Positions 12,631 through 24,189 of a stretch of 64,000 bases of DNA are shown here, piece after piece. The notes beneath the pieces were generated by a model, which ran no database searches, was not told the origin of the DNA, and worked only from the letters and a program-made list of their open reading frames with translations. Numbering within the stretch: the first letter of the stretch is position 1; the number at the start of each line of letters is the position of its first letter. Source of the DNA: Pyrrhosoma nymphula (Eukaryota > Arthropoda > Insecta > Odonata > Coenagrionidae); assembly GCA_963573305.1 (NCBI GenBank), contig OY754329.1:130497422-130561421 (forward strand), written 5' to 3'. The position numbers and the translations under genes were made by a program.

Positions 12631-13239
12631 GATGCGCGTGTTGAAGTAGAGAGAGGGAGAGAGACAGGAAAAAATATTGGTACCAAACTATTGGCGCTCG
12701 GGGTCACCACACAGAAAAACTTTCACCACACCACAAAACGAACTCCGCGGCCAAAGCTTTTTAGGCCGAGAAAAACACACACTCAAAGACTTGCACCGGT
12801 AATGTTTTAAAGCGTTCGGAAGGAAAAAAAAGACGAGGTAAGCGCACACGCAAAAAAAATAACAATTCTTTTCGATACAAAATTATGCCAGAGGGGGCCA
12901 ATCTACGACCCTATTTACAAACTCCCTCGTTCACACGAACGGGAGTGACATCTTGCATCTTCTTGCAGAAATTATTTCATCCCCTTTCAGGTTTAGGAGA
13001 ATGTCGGGAGTGGAGGGTAAACACCCACGATGAGTGCATTAATAAAAAAGTCGGTAGGCTTCAGGTTGGGGGATTGTTATGTTTTGGCAGTGGAGAGGAA
13101 CATGAGGTCGGATTCGTCGGTTTTCCCCTTCGTAACCATCACAGAACACTGATGATCAGAAGTGCTTCGCATCTAACTACTACTATTGACTATATATTTT
13201 TTTACCCTCATGGAAGTAAAAAAAAAGTCGGTATAAACT

Positions 13240-13420
13240 AAAGCGCGGTTTCACGTTCGCGCGGTATATAGGCGACCAACGCTCCCTCTCGTTCGAGCTC
13301 CAACCTCCCCTACCGACTGCCTCCATAACCGTGACACACGCAGCTTAAAAACGGGAAAGCGCTACCGACCTTCTGCGGCCGGATGGAGAACTACCAAGCT
13401 CGAAGCCGCCTCTTTTGAAC
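13240..13420 (-). promoter_or_regulatory. Candidate CpG-rich promoter upstream of the 12.6-kb exon
   Basis: A CpG-dense block holds TATATA at 13265-13270, read on either strand, set among GCGCGG-type sequence. It lies 600 bp upstream of the minus-strand ATG at 12630, so a leader of about that length or a 5' UTR intron would be needed. This is inferred from composition and one motif. Confidence 0.22.
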
Positions 13421-13829
13421 GCCTAGCTAGCCGTGTTCCAATATTACCTTAACATATGCGATGTACTACGTTCAGTACGATCCTGGACTATACTTGCGAA
13501 GTGGAGCGGAAAACTAGCACTAGTACCATTGAGGTGAATGGAGAGGGCATGATGTCATGAAACTGTTACCTGGCAACCGAAATATAAACCATATTTCTTC
13601 CACCTGTTCTCCCTTGCTTGCCTTTGTATCGCACGGACGAGAGTTCACGCATTAGCAGATATAAAGCAAGAATATCAATTTTTCATTTAAAAAATTGAAG
13701 GTAAGTAACTATTTAAACATATATTAGTTACTGGCAGACATTGATTCAACTCGATTTCACTAACGTTTTTCGCTGGGAATAGGGGTTATTAGTAGTTTAC
13801 ATAAATATAAAAATATATTCATTCATTCC

Positions 13830-14525
13830 AGTATTCTACCAGCTGAATGGTAGGTTCTTGGACAGTCCCCATTCTGCATCCCAACCTCATAGACATTGTC
13901 TCGCTTTCCCTCCTAAGGATATCCTGTCATTAGATCCCTCTTCAATTCTTCATATCCTCTACCCCCTCATATTTCGTCCACAAGTCCTATCCTGTTCCTT
14001 CCTCTTCCAAGCTTCCCCAGTGTTCTACCCTCTATCACCCTCTAAAGCATGCCCTCTCCTCTCAAAACCTCCTCCATCCATCTCTTCTGCCTTATCCGCA
14101 CCTCTGCCACAAGCTTCCTCTCCTCTCCGACCATATCCAATACCTCCTCGTTCGTCTTTCTCGCAACCCAGCTCACCCTCTCCATCCTTCTCCAAACCCA
14201 CATCTCAAGCGCCTCAAGTCTACGAACATCCTCACTTCGCAATGACCAAGTTTCCGACCCATACAGCGCCACGCTCCATATTAGTGTGTTCACTATCCTA
14301 TTCTTTACGTCTCTTCTCAGACATCCCCTCATCAATTCCCTTCTCCTCAAAAATGCTTCTTTAGTCACGGCAATTCTGCATCTGATGTCCCTACCACTAA
14401 ACCCCTTCTCCTCCAAAATACCACCCAGATATGTAAGTTGCTCGACCTGCTCTATCTTGTGCCCTCCCACCCTTATAGTCAGCCCCACCTTCACACTTCA
14501 AGAAAATCTCATCACTTTCGTTTAA
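13830..14525 (-). pseudogene. LINE family LA, 3' fragment with RT C-terminal region
   Basis: A continuous minus frame of 150 codons (14494-14042) carries the post-catalytic RT region: TIRVGG, QLTYLGG, RRELMRG, then ALYGSETWSLRSEDVRRLE and a WVWRRMERVSWV stretch. This is typical of RTE/jockey-like LINE proteins. The 5' RT core (YADD) and endonuclease are missing, so it is 5'-truncated. The 3' end, CAGCTGAA..GGTAGGTT near 13840, also appears in the plus-strand copy ending at ~60420. The tail runs into GAAT-type repeats. This is the best-preserved LA frame in the window. Confidence 0.85.
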
Positions 14526-14739
14526 AGAATGCATTTTAGAAAAGTAAATTTATGCTGAAGTCAAGTAAGTTATTGACGGAAAACATCGTTAAATTTCAAA
14601 ATTGGTGCGTCAGTCCGAAAGCGCTTTAAGGAAAATCGGGGGGGGGGGGGAGCAGAACAGGCCACGCCCACTCTACAGGTTCAAGTCAAAGATCTTGAAT
14701 ATAGTTATAACAACTGTAGGTATAGGTATTACATAATGG

Positions 14740-15320
14740 TGGAATAAAGTGTTGTCGGAGCGAAACGGCTGTAGCCGCAACTGTTTCTGTCAGCTGACTG
14801 TTTCAAATAAATGTTGCAAACAACAGGTTAGTTTCATTATCGTGCCGCAGCCGTGACGTTGCGCTCTGTGCTGTGCAGCGGCAACTGACAGCTGAAGCTG
14901 TCTGTTTCGTCTTCTATTCTGATCCAGTTGCACTGCACGTGTGGCTGCGTTGCGGATACTAGCAACAATTTTTTGGATTTGAATCTGATGCAGGCGGTTG
15001 CTGGTTTATTAAGCCAACACATGTCCGCCCATCGTTGTAGGTAGAATTAGAACTGTGAAGTTCATATCTTTCGAGAATCTAAATGAAATTGTTACTTAAT
15101 TCAGAGCAAGGTTTCTTATTACACATAATAGATAACCACTAACAATATACTAACAGCGCCAATCGATCGCCCGTTGTTTGGTGTGCCTCTAGCGTGGCCT
15201 CTAGCTGTTGTCCGCAACAGGGTGTTTGACGTAACTGTTTCGTTTTGAAACTGTTTCGGTTGCGAAACAGTTGCAGTGAAACTGTTGTGTTCTTTTAGTG
15301 CCACCTCCATGGATACTAAA
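14740..15320. repeat. Clustered AACTGTTTC motifs and inverted repeats
   Basis: AACTGTTTC/GAAACAGTT recurs several times: near 14780, and as an alternating direct and inverted cluster at 15233-15290. Segments around 14774-14800 and 14878-14900 (GCCGCAACTG / CAGCGGCAACTG, CAGCTGA) also pair. It may be an old inverted-repeat element, but no clean ends or target duplication could be defined. A G homopolymer lies at 14638-14650. Confidence 0.35.
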
Positions 15321-15763
15321 ATAGCCACCACCATTATAACAATAAGGTAACTTCGCTTTCGATCACGCAATTATTCTTTTGTTTCCCGTAAATCAATTCT
15401 ACGGTAACAAATTCAATTGACTTCAATGTTATCAAATATTTCCAGTTAACTTATTTATCTAATTATTAGGTGCCGTTCCCGTGGTTTTACTCGTTCCCCA
15501 CCGTGCGTGCGAGGGCGAATTCCAGGTCAAAACAAGTCCCGATGAAAAGAGAAAAAGTACAAGTAAAAATTCAAAGCCCAGTAAAAGTATACGCCTATAG
15601 CAGGGACCATATTTGCTTTGATATTGCAATGATAGTTTGCTATAACAATGTTTTTAATTGTGCTGTGAAGAAAGTGTGGACAAATAAAACAACCGACACC
15701 GCCAAATCATCTAATTCCCTTAAATCCTTTCAAAATTGCCATAGTATTTAGGAAGCCTGGGCT

Positions 15764-16574
15764 AGGGCGGGATTACGATCGACGTTTCGTGACGTGACGG
15801 AGATGGACGGTGACGTTCACGGAGCTATGTGATTGTAATGTAGTGGAACCTATTACGATGGTCGGACGTTGACAGTATCGTTAACGGACAATGAGCGAAC
15901 CTTGTCAAACTCTAATATCTCCATCACTCTACGTCAAAGTACGCACGTATGCCAATCAGAGGAGATCTTGTTTTTCAATATTTACTAAATTTCACTTCCG
16001 GATCGTCTATATTACTTTTAAACTTTACAATAAAACATAACCAACCATCTTAAAGCACTATTTGCCAGTATTGTTAGTGGATTCTTCTTCTTCTTCGAAT
16101 AACCCATTTGAGGGTGCGATAAATCACTTCTGGATATGCCTTTTTTTATTTAATTTTCTTTCTGTCCATATTTCCTTCATCCTTTGAGTGTGCCTTTCCT
16201 TTTGTTCTTGCGTCCATTTTCTTCCATCCCTCGATTTTTTTCTTTCTGGAAATTTTGCTGAGTGAATTACTTCTCTAAAAAGAGTTCGGTCATCTATTGT
16301 GTCAATCTTTATTCCCAAGTTTTCCATATCTTTTTGAGTTTCAATGAACCAAGTAGGTTTGGATTTGTTAGTGGATTATTTATATTTTTTCCAAAATATG
16401 AAAATAAACAGTAACTCCACAACCGTTTACATCTCCGATAGCAAAAAGTTAAACAATTGGTATTGGTGCTCCCCTCGATCGTTATACAATCCTTCTTGAC
16501 GGGAATATTACGGAAAACTGTACTCCACCGTCCGTTAACGCCATGTTAGAAAACGTGGATCGTAATCCCGCCCT
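15764..16574. mobile_element. TIR transposon, ~810 bp, with a nested LINE
   Basis: Ends match as AGGGCGGGATTACGATC (15764-15780) and its reverse complement (16558-16574), continuing imperfectly into GACGTTT / CACGTTT. Flanking bases CTA and TTA could be a 3-bp TWA duplication with one change, as in PIF/Harbinger, but this is uncertain. It carries no transposase. A 281-bp LINE fragment sits inside at 16084-16364 with its own duplication, so the DNA element is the older insertion. Confidence 0.75.
16084..16364 (-). mobile_element. 5'-truncated LINE 3' end with 13-bp target duplication
   Basis: The minus frame 16327-16124 encodes a C-terminal LINE peptide with DDRTLFREVIHSAKF and a basic WTQEQKERHTQRMKEIW segment, a signature of RTE-type ORF2 C-termini. 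The 3' end is a (GAA)n tail (minus strand, 16097-16084). TTGTTAGTGGATT occurs at 16071-16083 and 16365-16377, a perfect 13-bp target duplication, so this is a complete record of one severely 5'-truncated insertion. Confidence 0.82.
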
Positions 16575-16999
16575 TAGCGTGGTGGTCTGCGCAATGGACC
16601 GGCAAGGCAAAGGTCTGCTGTTCGAATCCCGGTTCAGATTGATATATTCAAGGCAATTTCTACGAACTTGTCCAAATTGAATTAGGTGAGACGCATAGTA
16701 CTTTTCGGAGAAATTCTCATTCTGATTACACTGATTGAAAAACAACTTCTGAAGAACTGCTCCGGGAAGGAAGTCGCTAGATAAAATGACAAGGAAATAA
16801 GGACGAAGAAAGGTTAATGGATTAAGCAGAAAACGAGGAATACCGATTAAGGTTCTGATGGCTATGATAGAAGGAAAGAAACAGGGCAAGCGAGGAGGGG
16901 AGAGTAAGATTTTTTATCTAAATTAAATGAGATAGGGAAATATGGCTATCAGCCCTTCTAAAAACCAATTAAATCGGCTGCCATTGTTAGAGCAGCAAG

Positions 17000-18280
17000 A
17001 AAACTAAAGGTTTGAAATGGCCTATTAAAAAACCGACTCAAGAGCGGAATTAACGTTAAAATTCAATTTTTACTTTCCTTTTCAATTATATATGTCGCTG
17101 AAAAAATTAATGGACTAGGATGGTTCACTTTTATTCAATTAGGTATTAAGGATCTGTGTTTTTAAAAAACATTATTTCGATCAGAGGAAAAATAAGTGTG
17201 ATTTTTTCATTTCTTGTCATGCAAACTATGTATCTACGCCTGAATTGGTAACGGCGCGTCACCATCAAAGGTATTATCGCCTAGTCAAGGAATAAATGCA
17301 AACAATGTGGACATTTTTAATGTAAAATCCGTCAAAAATTCTTTTGCTGATTAAAATATATAATAAATGTGAATAATTATGCAAATAAATAAACATAGAT
17401 AAAGCAACCCTACTATGAATAATACCAACGAGTTTTTTGACATATTACACCCTTTTATGTGGTAAAATAAGGTGATCACAAACGGTTAAAAAGGTCAATG
17501 CGTTTTATTAAAAACTAATAAAACTTTCAATAACAAATGAGTCATCCCCTAAGGCTAGGTGAATCTGCACAAGACCAAATGATAATATACCTGCAGAATC
17601 TCCATAAGCAAAATAAAAGCTATTCAAAAGTAAAGTCTATATAAACTTCATAAAATATCACACTGGAGTGAAATATTTGTGAATTAATTTAAGATTTAGC
17701 TAAGACAAAATACTGCCACCATTGCCATATTTCGATTTAACGCAATATTTCATTGCTCTACGAAAACGGCACGCTGTTATACCCCAATTCTGTCCAGTAG
17801 CAAGAGAAATCAATCTTATCATTAGAACCAATATGTAAGAAATACTAATTTTTACATAAATTCTACGGCCAGTAAAAGTAAATCTCAATTTCGGATGTGT
17901 GAAAATTAGACCAACTGTTACATTGGGGCACAGTGCGAATATGAGTGGCAAATGATTGCACACATAAAAGACGTTAAGGAACAAATAGAGGATAATGACA
18001 GAATTTCCTGTCCTGTGATTCCGAGATTATGATGTGGAGATGAGTAACAGCAAAAAGCAATCGTTCGCACCGTTATCATGACTCAGTAGATATCGCTAAT
18101 CAAAGAGGTGCCATAACGATGGACTGACATGACGGCGCTAGAGAGGAAAAAAAAGAACATCGAGACCCTGAGGTGTTATAATGCAAGGAATTAGAGCATT
18201 GACCTAAAGACAGTGGACGTAAACTTTTGCCATAATATCAATACGCTTTATTTTTTACCTCCAAAATAGGATCGGATTAG
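17000..18280. other. No gene seen
   Basis: AT-rich DNA without recognisable coding sequence, element ends or RNA genes. The frame at 17984-17700 (minus) has no domain. Confidence 0.4.
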
Positions 18281-18289
18281 TAGCTCATA

Positions 18290-18990
18290 TGCCCGCCTAA
18301 ACTAGATGAATGATAAACAGCGTCGCCTGTATCATCTCACTTGTCTTACTTTTAAAATACTATCCTCTGGTAACCCACCTTATTTGTTCGAAAGATTCAC
18401 TTGGAGAAGAAATATTCTTTCTATATCTACCAGGAATCACACCCCAACACACAACCCCTCACCTCAATAAATCTTTCATGGTGACAGCTGCTAGAATACG
18501 GAATTCACTACCGTCAGAAATAAGAAACTTACAACCAATATCTACGAGTGTTTAAGTCCAAGGTGTACAAGCTACTTCTTAATAATGCATGGCAGCTACC
18601 TAAATAGCTAATATTGCTTCTCTAATAATTTACGTAAAGTGGAAACGAATGTATATATGTAATTTTGTTCTTTGATATATTTACGAACTGTGTTACCTAC
18701 TATAGTTATGAATTACTGTCCTACCTGACTTGGAAAATATTGTGTAAATATGTGCTAAAGAAGGATGTTTTCAATATGCGTGATATCTATATTCATTTTG
18801 AAGCTGAATACTGGCGAGTTCACAGTTAATGGGATTTAAATGTATATTTTTTGTATTTATTATTTTTCTTATTATTATATTATTTTTTATACTTTTCTTA
18901 TTTACTTGTCTCCTTTTGCAATGAACTCTGATGTTATCTCTATGTAAAATTATCTCATGGGCCAGAAAGGCCCACGATAATAAATTAATT
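18290..18990 (+). pseudogene. LINE 3' end (CR1/jockey/Daphne-like), C-terminus and 3' UTR
   Basis: The frame 18310-18555 contains NKSFMVTAARIRNSLPSEIR and continues after a frameshift into FKSKVYKLLL, the characteristic extreme C-terminus of CR1/jockey-group ORF2 proteins (aromatic-basic, N-S-L-P, then F-K-x-K). A 3' UTR of about 400 bp follows, with a GGGCC-AGAAA-GGCCC hairpin at ~18959-18973 and a TTGAA repeat tail at 18982-18999. The rest of the element is absent through 5' truncation. Confidence 0.75.
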
Positions 18991-19305
18991 GAATTGAATT
19001 AATGGTTCGGAAAATCAAAACCCGGAGATTTTAGTCGGGGTTTTCTGCGTTGAGGAAAAAAATTAGTTTCGTCAAGAGTCAAAAAGTATCGAATCGCAGA
19101 AACACCCCCAGAGGAAAAAATCATAATGGAAACTGGTCGTTGAGGCCAAGGAAGAAACAACATAGGTACTTATATTCACACCCATCACGCCGTTCTCTTT
19201 CGCGGTAGGCACAGTCAAAAAAGTTTAATTCTCGGTGATATGCCTGTAAAACTGAGTTTGCTTTAATAATATCCTCCATTCAGCCCTAGGTATGTCAGTA
19301 CAACG

Positions 19306-19645
19306 CAGTGGTTCCCAACCGGTGGTCCGTGGACCACAGTTGGGCGGCGAGAGCCTCGGGAGTGGTCCGCAGGACATACAAAAATGTTGCCAATAAATGG
19401 GGATTTTGAAAGCGATGAGCGTTGAACGAGATGGGTAATTAAGTTGTACTGCACACTAATTAATAACAATAAAATAATAAATAATGTGTTCTAAATAACA
19501 GTTTTGCTGAATCACCTTTGCATTTGGTTATGGGAAAGGCGCTGAGGAAGGGTTACAACTGATAGGGGGTATGGTGGGGGTGGTTCGTACACCACTTAAT
19601 TTAAGGCTGAGTGGTCCGCAGACTTTTACGGGTAGGGAACCACTG
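19306..19645. mobile_element. hAT-type non-autonomous element, 340 bp
   Basis: The element starts CAGTGGTTCCCAACC and ends with the complement GGGAACCACTG, classical hAT ends. GTACAACG at 19298-19305 is repeated exactly at 19646-19653. The subterminal GTGGTCCG motif recurs several times inside (near 19324, 19361 and 19610), a possible set of transposase-binding sites. No coding capacity. Confidence 0.92.
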
Positions 19646-19766
19646 GTACAACGCATATGTCTCATAGTAATGGTCGCGGGATATGGTTTGTCGGCTATCA
19701 AGGTAGTCCTTTCAGAAGGGACCCTAGCTCGAGTGGAATAGTGAAAGCGGGCCTAGTTATTACTAA

Positions 19767-20299
19767 AACCCGTTCCACACGACAGTAGTATAGAAGACGG
19801 TACTAGATATTGAGGACAGAATCCAGTATGATTGGCGCCGCCTGTCCTAAAAGGTTTCACACGATCATTGAACTTTTAATGGCGGGACACGGTAATTTCA
19901 TTCATAACTTGCATGCGCATGTCTTCTATAAAGCTAAATTAACCAATCGATACATCAGGCGACCAAAAGAACGGTTGGGACATTTTTATTTACTGTTGAT
20001 TTCGTAGCCTGAAAATTATTGATAGTAAAAAGGAGGTATAGATGGCGCTTATTTCAGAAAGTGAAGACCGCACAGCGTCTATAAAAGCTTACGTGATTGT
20101 TCGACAGCTACTAGGTCCTACTGGGAGCTATTGTCAAACTAGTACCGCATCAATTATGAAACCAAGTAGCTCAGCCAATATTATAGGGATTAGGCTTGTT
20201 AGCCAGCATGCTAGTTCAACGTCACAGAATACTGGTAAGCTATCATACCAGCGAGTATCCTTGAACTTGTGCTGGATCAAATATCGTGTGAAACGGGCT
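19767..20299. mobile_element. TAA-duplicating MITE (PIF/Harbinger-like), 533 bp
   Basis: Left end AACCCGTTCCACACGA and reverse complement of the right end AGCCCGTTTCACACGA match with two differences. TAA lies directly outside both ends (19764-19766 and 20300-20302). A TWA 3-bp duplication is diagnostic of PIF/Harbinger. The frame 20042-20302 shows no transposase similarity. Confidence 0.7.
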
Positions 20300-20302
20300 T
20301 AA

Positions 20303-21285
20303 GATTTGGTTTCTCTTGAGGGATACTAGTGAAAATGTGCCAAAGCTAACCAGTAGAGCCGACCCTTTGTCGACAGAGAACAAGACGACGAATTAAGAGG
20401 ACTGTGAGGTCAAAAACAAATGAAAAAAAGATGACAAATGAATGAATAAATAAGGAGACGGAGAGAGAAAAGCCTTGCCCTTACAATTTAAGTAATAATA
20501 ATAAAACGTTACCGTTATCAGGGAAAGTTGAAAGTAGCACGGGTACTGGAAAGGCTAGTGACATTGCACCCTATTCCAACTTACTGCGAAAATTTAAATA
20601 ATAGTCTCGCTAGGCCAAAGTCACATTGGGCGGTGGACGCTATTTAAGGTCATCCCGTCAAAAATAAAAACGGTAATGTGGAAATAAAGTAAATCCTTAA
20701 CTTCTCCTACCATCCCCTACGCTCATTTGCCAAGTATTTTCTATCATTCCGACCAGCAACATACCCACACCCACCATCCCATGATAATATTCTAATTGCT
20801 GATGGTCTCATTGCGTGCCAGGTTTTTTCTCCATTTGTGTTGGCAGTTGTGCTAGTAAACAAAACAAAACTAAACTTCAACTTTTCAGAATCCAGCAACA
20901 TTACAAGTCAAATATGTTTTTATTTTCCACTTCAAAACATGCTCCTAGCATTCCATGTTCTATTCCTTTTGTGCCGATTTTTCTTCCGCATTTGTGTCTG
21001 CCGCAAGGATTTTGTATGTCGGGGACCGCCTCTCCCGAAGCCGGACGGAACATCCGCCGCAGTGGGATGGAGAAAACCTCAGTTAACGTACAGGAGTCGT
21101 TACATCACAGGACGTGTATATTGTGCTCTTGGGACAAAGTGGAGGTTTCACGTCGCCTTCCCAGACAGTTTTCGTTATTGGAATCAAAATACTTATACTT
21201 TTCTACATCTTACAACTAATTTCGCCGTCTTACGGTATCATTATGTACGGAAATATTATTTTGTATGTGCACAATATATACTACT
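20303..21285. other. No gene seen
   Basis: No domain can be supported. Frames starting at 20815 and 20837 are open by chance up to the Penelope-like segment at 21290; their upstream residues show no known domain. Confidence 0.35.
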
Positions 21286-21289
21286 CACG

Positions 21290-21450
21290 TCAGGAATTGA
21301 ACTAATTAAATGTATTTACAGCATTAAGGCATTAAGCACTGGTCAGACTGGAAGAAATTTCATCACACGCATCAAAGACTTAACCAGAAGTTATATCAAT
21401 AAGGATTCCAGCTCATTATTTGCTAAACACTACACGTGAGCGATTTTGCC
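21290..21450 (+). pseudogene. Penelope-like element, GIY-YIG endonuclease fragment
   Basis: The end of the plus frame at 21310-21439 reads a tyrosine-containing strand, then TGQTGRNFITRIKDLTRSY and SSSLFAKHYT. This matches the second half of GIY-YIG nuclease domains in Penelope-like elements (VGQTGRxFxTRxKEH...SxFAxH). The RT domain is absent upstream, and the frame stops at a TGA after FAKHYT. Downstream sequence to ~21700 may continue the C-terminus out of frame. A hammerhead-like motif follows at 21754-21815, as expected for these elements. Confidence 0.65.
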
Positions 21451-21753
21451 GACAAATTTTTACGCGTCCTCCTCCATCGATCCTATCCTTGATATATACC
21501 TAAGGCCTAAAAATGGACGATCTCGAGCAAATCTAGTTTATCAGACACTCCGCAGACCTATGCAATGAGCCATTATTTTCGTATCCCTCCCCACTCCTTC
21601 CCGACAAATTAGCCCTGAAAAAAACAATAAACTTTCCCAAACCCCTAGCCCTTGATCCACGGTACTACTGACCTCTTCCTGTCCTCAACCTTACTCCAAC
21701 CTCTATAATTTTCTCCTCCTAACAACGACCGCAACAGAAACAAAACATTCTCC

Positions 21754-21815
21754 GAATATTTTTGTACCTGATGATGCCGTGAGTTGGTGAAACAATTGCT
21801 CCACTGTCAATATTA
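21754..21815 (+). ncRNA. Degenerate hammerhead-ribozyme-like motif
   Basis: CTGATGA at 21768-21774 and GAAAC at 21789-21793 flank a short GCC/GGT helix. GTC follows at 21806-21808 with CA/TG able to form a minimal stem III, and self-complementary AATATT lies on both sides as a possible stem I. Penelope-like elements are known to carry type I hammerheads with very short stem III. Stem I and II pairing are imperfect, so it may be inactive. Confidence 0.45.
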
Positions 21816-22496
21816 AGAACTTCTAAGTACTAAGTGAAGCCTGATGCAGTTAAGTTTAATCCGTTGCAGTGTTTCTGACTTTACACCGTCACATTAAAAG
21901 TAATCCACAGGGATAAGATGACATTTTGCTGCCTCCTCAATGAGGAACAGATCCTGTGTAGATCTCTACAAGTAACTTTATTTCGGACTCCTAGCTTTAG
22001 ACCTATCTGGATGGCCCAAAAATTAACAATTACCTAAGCTCTTACCAATTCAGCTCTAGGTGTCACAGTAACTTTCAAGCCCTTCCACTACTTCAAGGTT
22101 CAAATCCATTGAAAGGGTGAGATGGGATTCAAGTACTACATAAGATTATACTAAATAGGGTGTAAGATACCAACCATTGATATTAAATTATAACTAAAAT
22201 CAATTATTTTTTATTTCATTAATTTAAAAATTACAAAACAAACATCCTAAAAATATGAAAACATTTTGTTTACGTTTTAGCAGTAGGTCCAAGATCTCGA
22301 AAAATTAAATCAATCAGCAACTCTGAGACATATTTTTCAAGAAAAATTGGAGCGGCAGTCCCCGAATTTTTAAAAGCAGCTTTTGTTAAGCGTTGGGATA
22401 TTTTTAATGCTCCAGAATTCCATTTCTGGAGACAATTTTGTCAGTTTTAAATAGTTTTAGATACTTTTATTTATTCGAAGGAAATTATATCACTAA

Positions 22497-22890
22497 AGCC
22501 TCAAGTACACGGGGCGAGTTTACAAGCTAACAAGCCGGCTTGTAAAAAGCCGGCGAGTCGGCGAGTACGCTAGTAGTCGAGTACACACTAAAGTTCCCAC
22601 TTGCTCAGTAGCCAACTAGCTGGCGTGTGGAAACCACGTGTTGTCGTCTGCTGACCAATGCTACTAGCAACTTGTGCACAAGCTACTGTGAGTACACGTG
22701 GCTAGTTTACAAGCTAGCTCACTCAAAAGCCAGCGAGTGGTGTGTAAAGTCGCCGGCAGTTCAACTTTTTCCTGAGCGTTTTTACAAGCAGCTAACGGAG
22801 CGAGTGCATCGAGTACACTGGACTAGTTTACGAGCTGCTTGTGAAAAATCCGGCTTGTAGCTTGTAAACTCGCCTCGTGTACTTGAGGCT
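22497..22890. mobile_element. TAA-duplicating MITE (PIF/Harbinger-like), 394 bp
   Basis: The left end AGCCTCAAGTACACGGGGCG and reverse complement of the right end AGCCTCAAGTACACGAGGCG match, and pairing runs on through AGTTTACAAGCT. TAA flanks both ends (22494-22496, 22891-22893). Inside, many GCGAGT, GCTAGT and ACAAGC(T/C) words repeat in both orientations, giving a highly folded interior. No ORF. Confidence 0.85.
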
Positions 22891-22899
22891 TAAGGGACC

Positions 22900-24180
22900 C
22901 GGAAAAAGATAAGTAAAAAAATTAACCAATTTTTACCTAACACATGAAAGCTGAGTAATCTTCCTGAAAATCGTATGGAAATTTTATACTATGCCTTTTG
23001 TTAAATTCGAAATTGTCAAAAATGAAACTGTTTTAAGTAACATTCTAGTCATCTTGTTGGGTGGGACTACGATCTTAGATCGTGGGTGGGACCTGTTTCT
23101 ACGCAACCAAGCGAAGGCTTCGAACGTATGTGAAATCACACGTAGATCTGAAGGTTGAGAAATGCCGCCGCATCCTGTCACCTTATACAAATGACTCACC
23201 GACAGTCAATGAGTGTATCCGGGTTCAAATGCACCCACGCATACCACATCCCCTAACGCTAGATAAGGTTTTTATGAGAAAAATAAGCAAAATCACCCAA
23301 ATAATGACTCCCAAATCTTATCGAGGGTTCTCAGTACTCGACGTGACCATTCGATTTCTACAGACCCATGCACCCACAATGGTAAACACCGGAAAGACGT
23401 AATATTATCCTGCTTGATTTAAAAAGAGATTGAACGTCGGCAGACATAAGAGCAACCTGGAAGGAAGCATTCGTCATGATTCTTCCTTCTTCTGCGCATA
23501 TTTTTTTACCACAGGTATCCCTCTACAATGTTAACTAGAAATACATTTTCTCCATAAAGGGCATACAATTCTGAGGCCCGATTTTATAACCTCCGGTTAA
23601 ACATTTTCTCGGCATGAAAACAGAAGCTAATACGTACTCCCATCCACTTCAACTTACCGTTACGACGTTCCGGCATAATATACAAAACCAGAACTCACAG
23701 TGACTATCAAACTAGCAAATAGGCTAAGCCATTTTGCGGTCAACTTAAACCACACATTAAAACGGGACACAAAAGAATGGATACATAACCTTACTTACGT
23801 GGATATGCAAAATTTCACCATTGTAAGACGTCGGGAAATGAGTTAAATTAAGGTGGCAAGATTTGAGGACACGGTTTAACTATTGTAAGTTGAAGAAAAT
23901 CATGTAAAAAAAGGAATTTGTTTTTCTTGTCGCTTCCGTCTCACGGTTTGAGGGAGTGAGGCACTGCAGTGCGATTTTGAAATAACCCGAAAAAAAGAGG
24001 AATTCTGGTTATGCTTCCACCTCCAAGTCCAATATGCTAAAAGAACCAATATTATATTTACTTTTTCATAGATTTTCGCTGTAACCTTCGAAACTGATAA
24101 TGCAGTTCCCGTTTACTCCGGAATTAAATCTGATAATTTTAATGCATGGATATACCATGCAAACTGAATAATTACTATGA
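22900..24180. other. No gene seen
   Basis: No supported coding or mobile feature. A small palindrome, CGATCTTAGATCG, lies at about 23070-23082. The frame 23082-23402 has no recognisable domain. Confidence 0.35.
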
Positions 24181-24189
24181 CAAGGTGAT

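Larger units (their letters stand above)
15751..16660 (+). mobile_element. tRNA-derived SINE head split by a DNA transposon
   Basis: At 16575-16632 the sequence TTAGCGTGGTGG followed by a TGTTCGAATCCC B box (16620-16631) is tRNA-like, but lacks its 5' end. GGAAGCCTGGGC at 15751-15762 would supply the missing acceptor-side start if the TIR element at 15764-16574 is removed. The two pieces are therefore likely one SINE head interrupted after insertion. The body beyond 16660 is not clearly delimited. Confidence 0.45.

Noticed and set aside
13858..14364. 168-codon plus-strand Pro/Ser-rich frame, and its neighbour 14049-14525
   Set aside because: Antisense shadows of the LINE LA coding strand.
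16482..16889. 135-codon minus frame
   Set aside because: Overlaps the SINE region; no domain.
20837..21439. 200-codon frame as a real gene
   Set aside because: Only the last ~45 residues show homology (Penelope GIY-YIG); the rest is chance-open.
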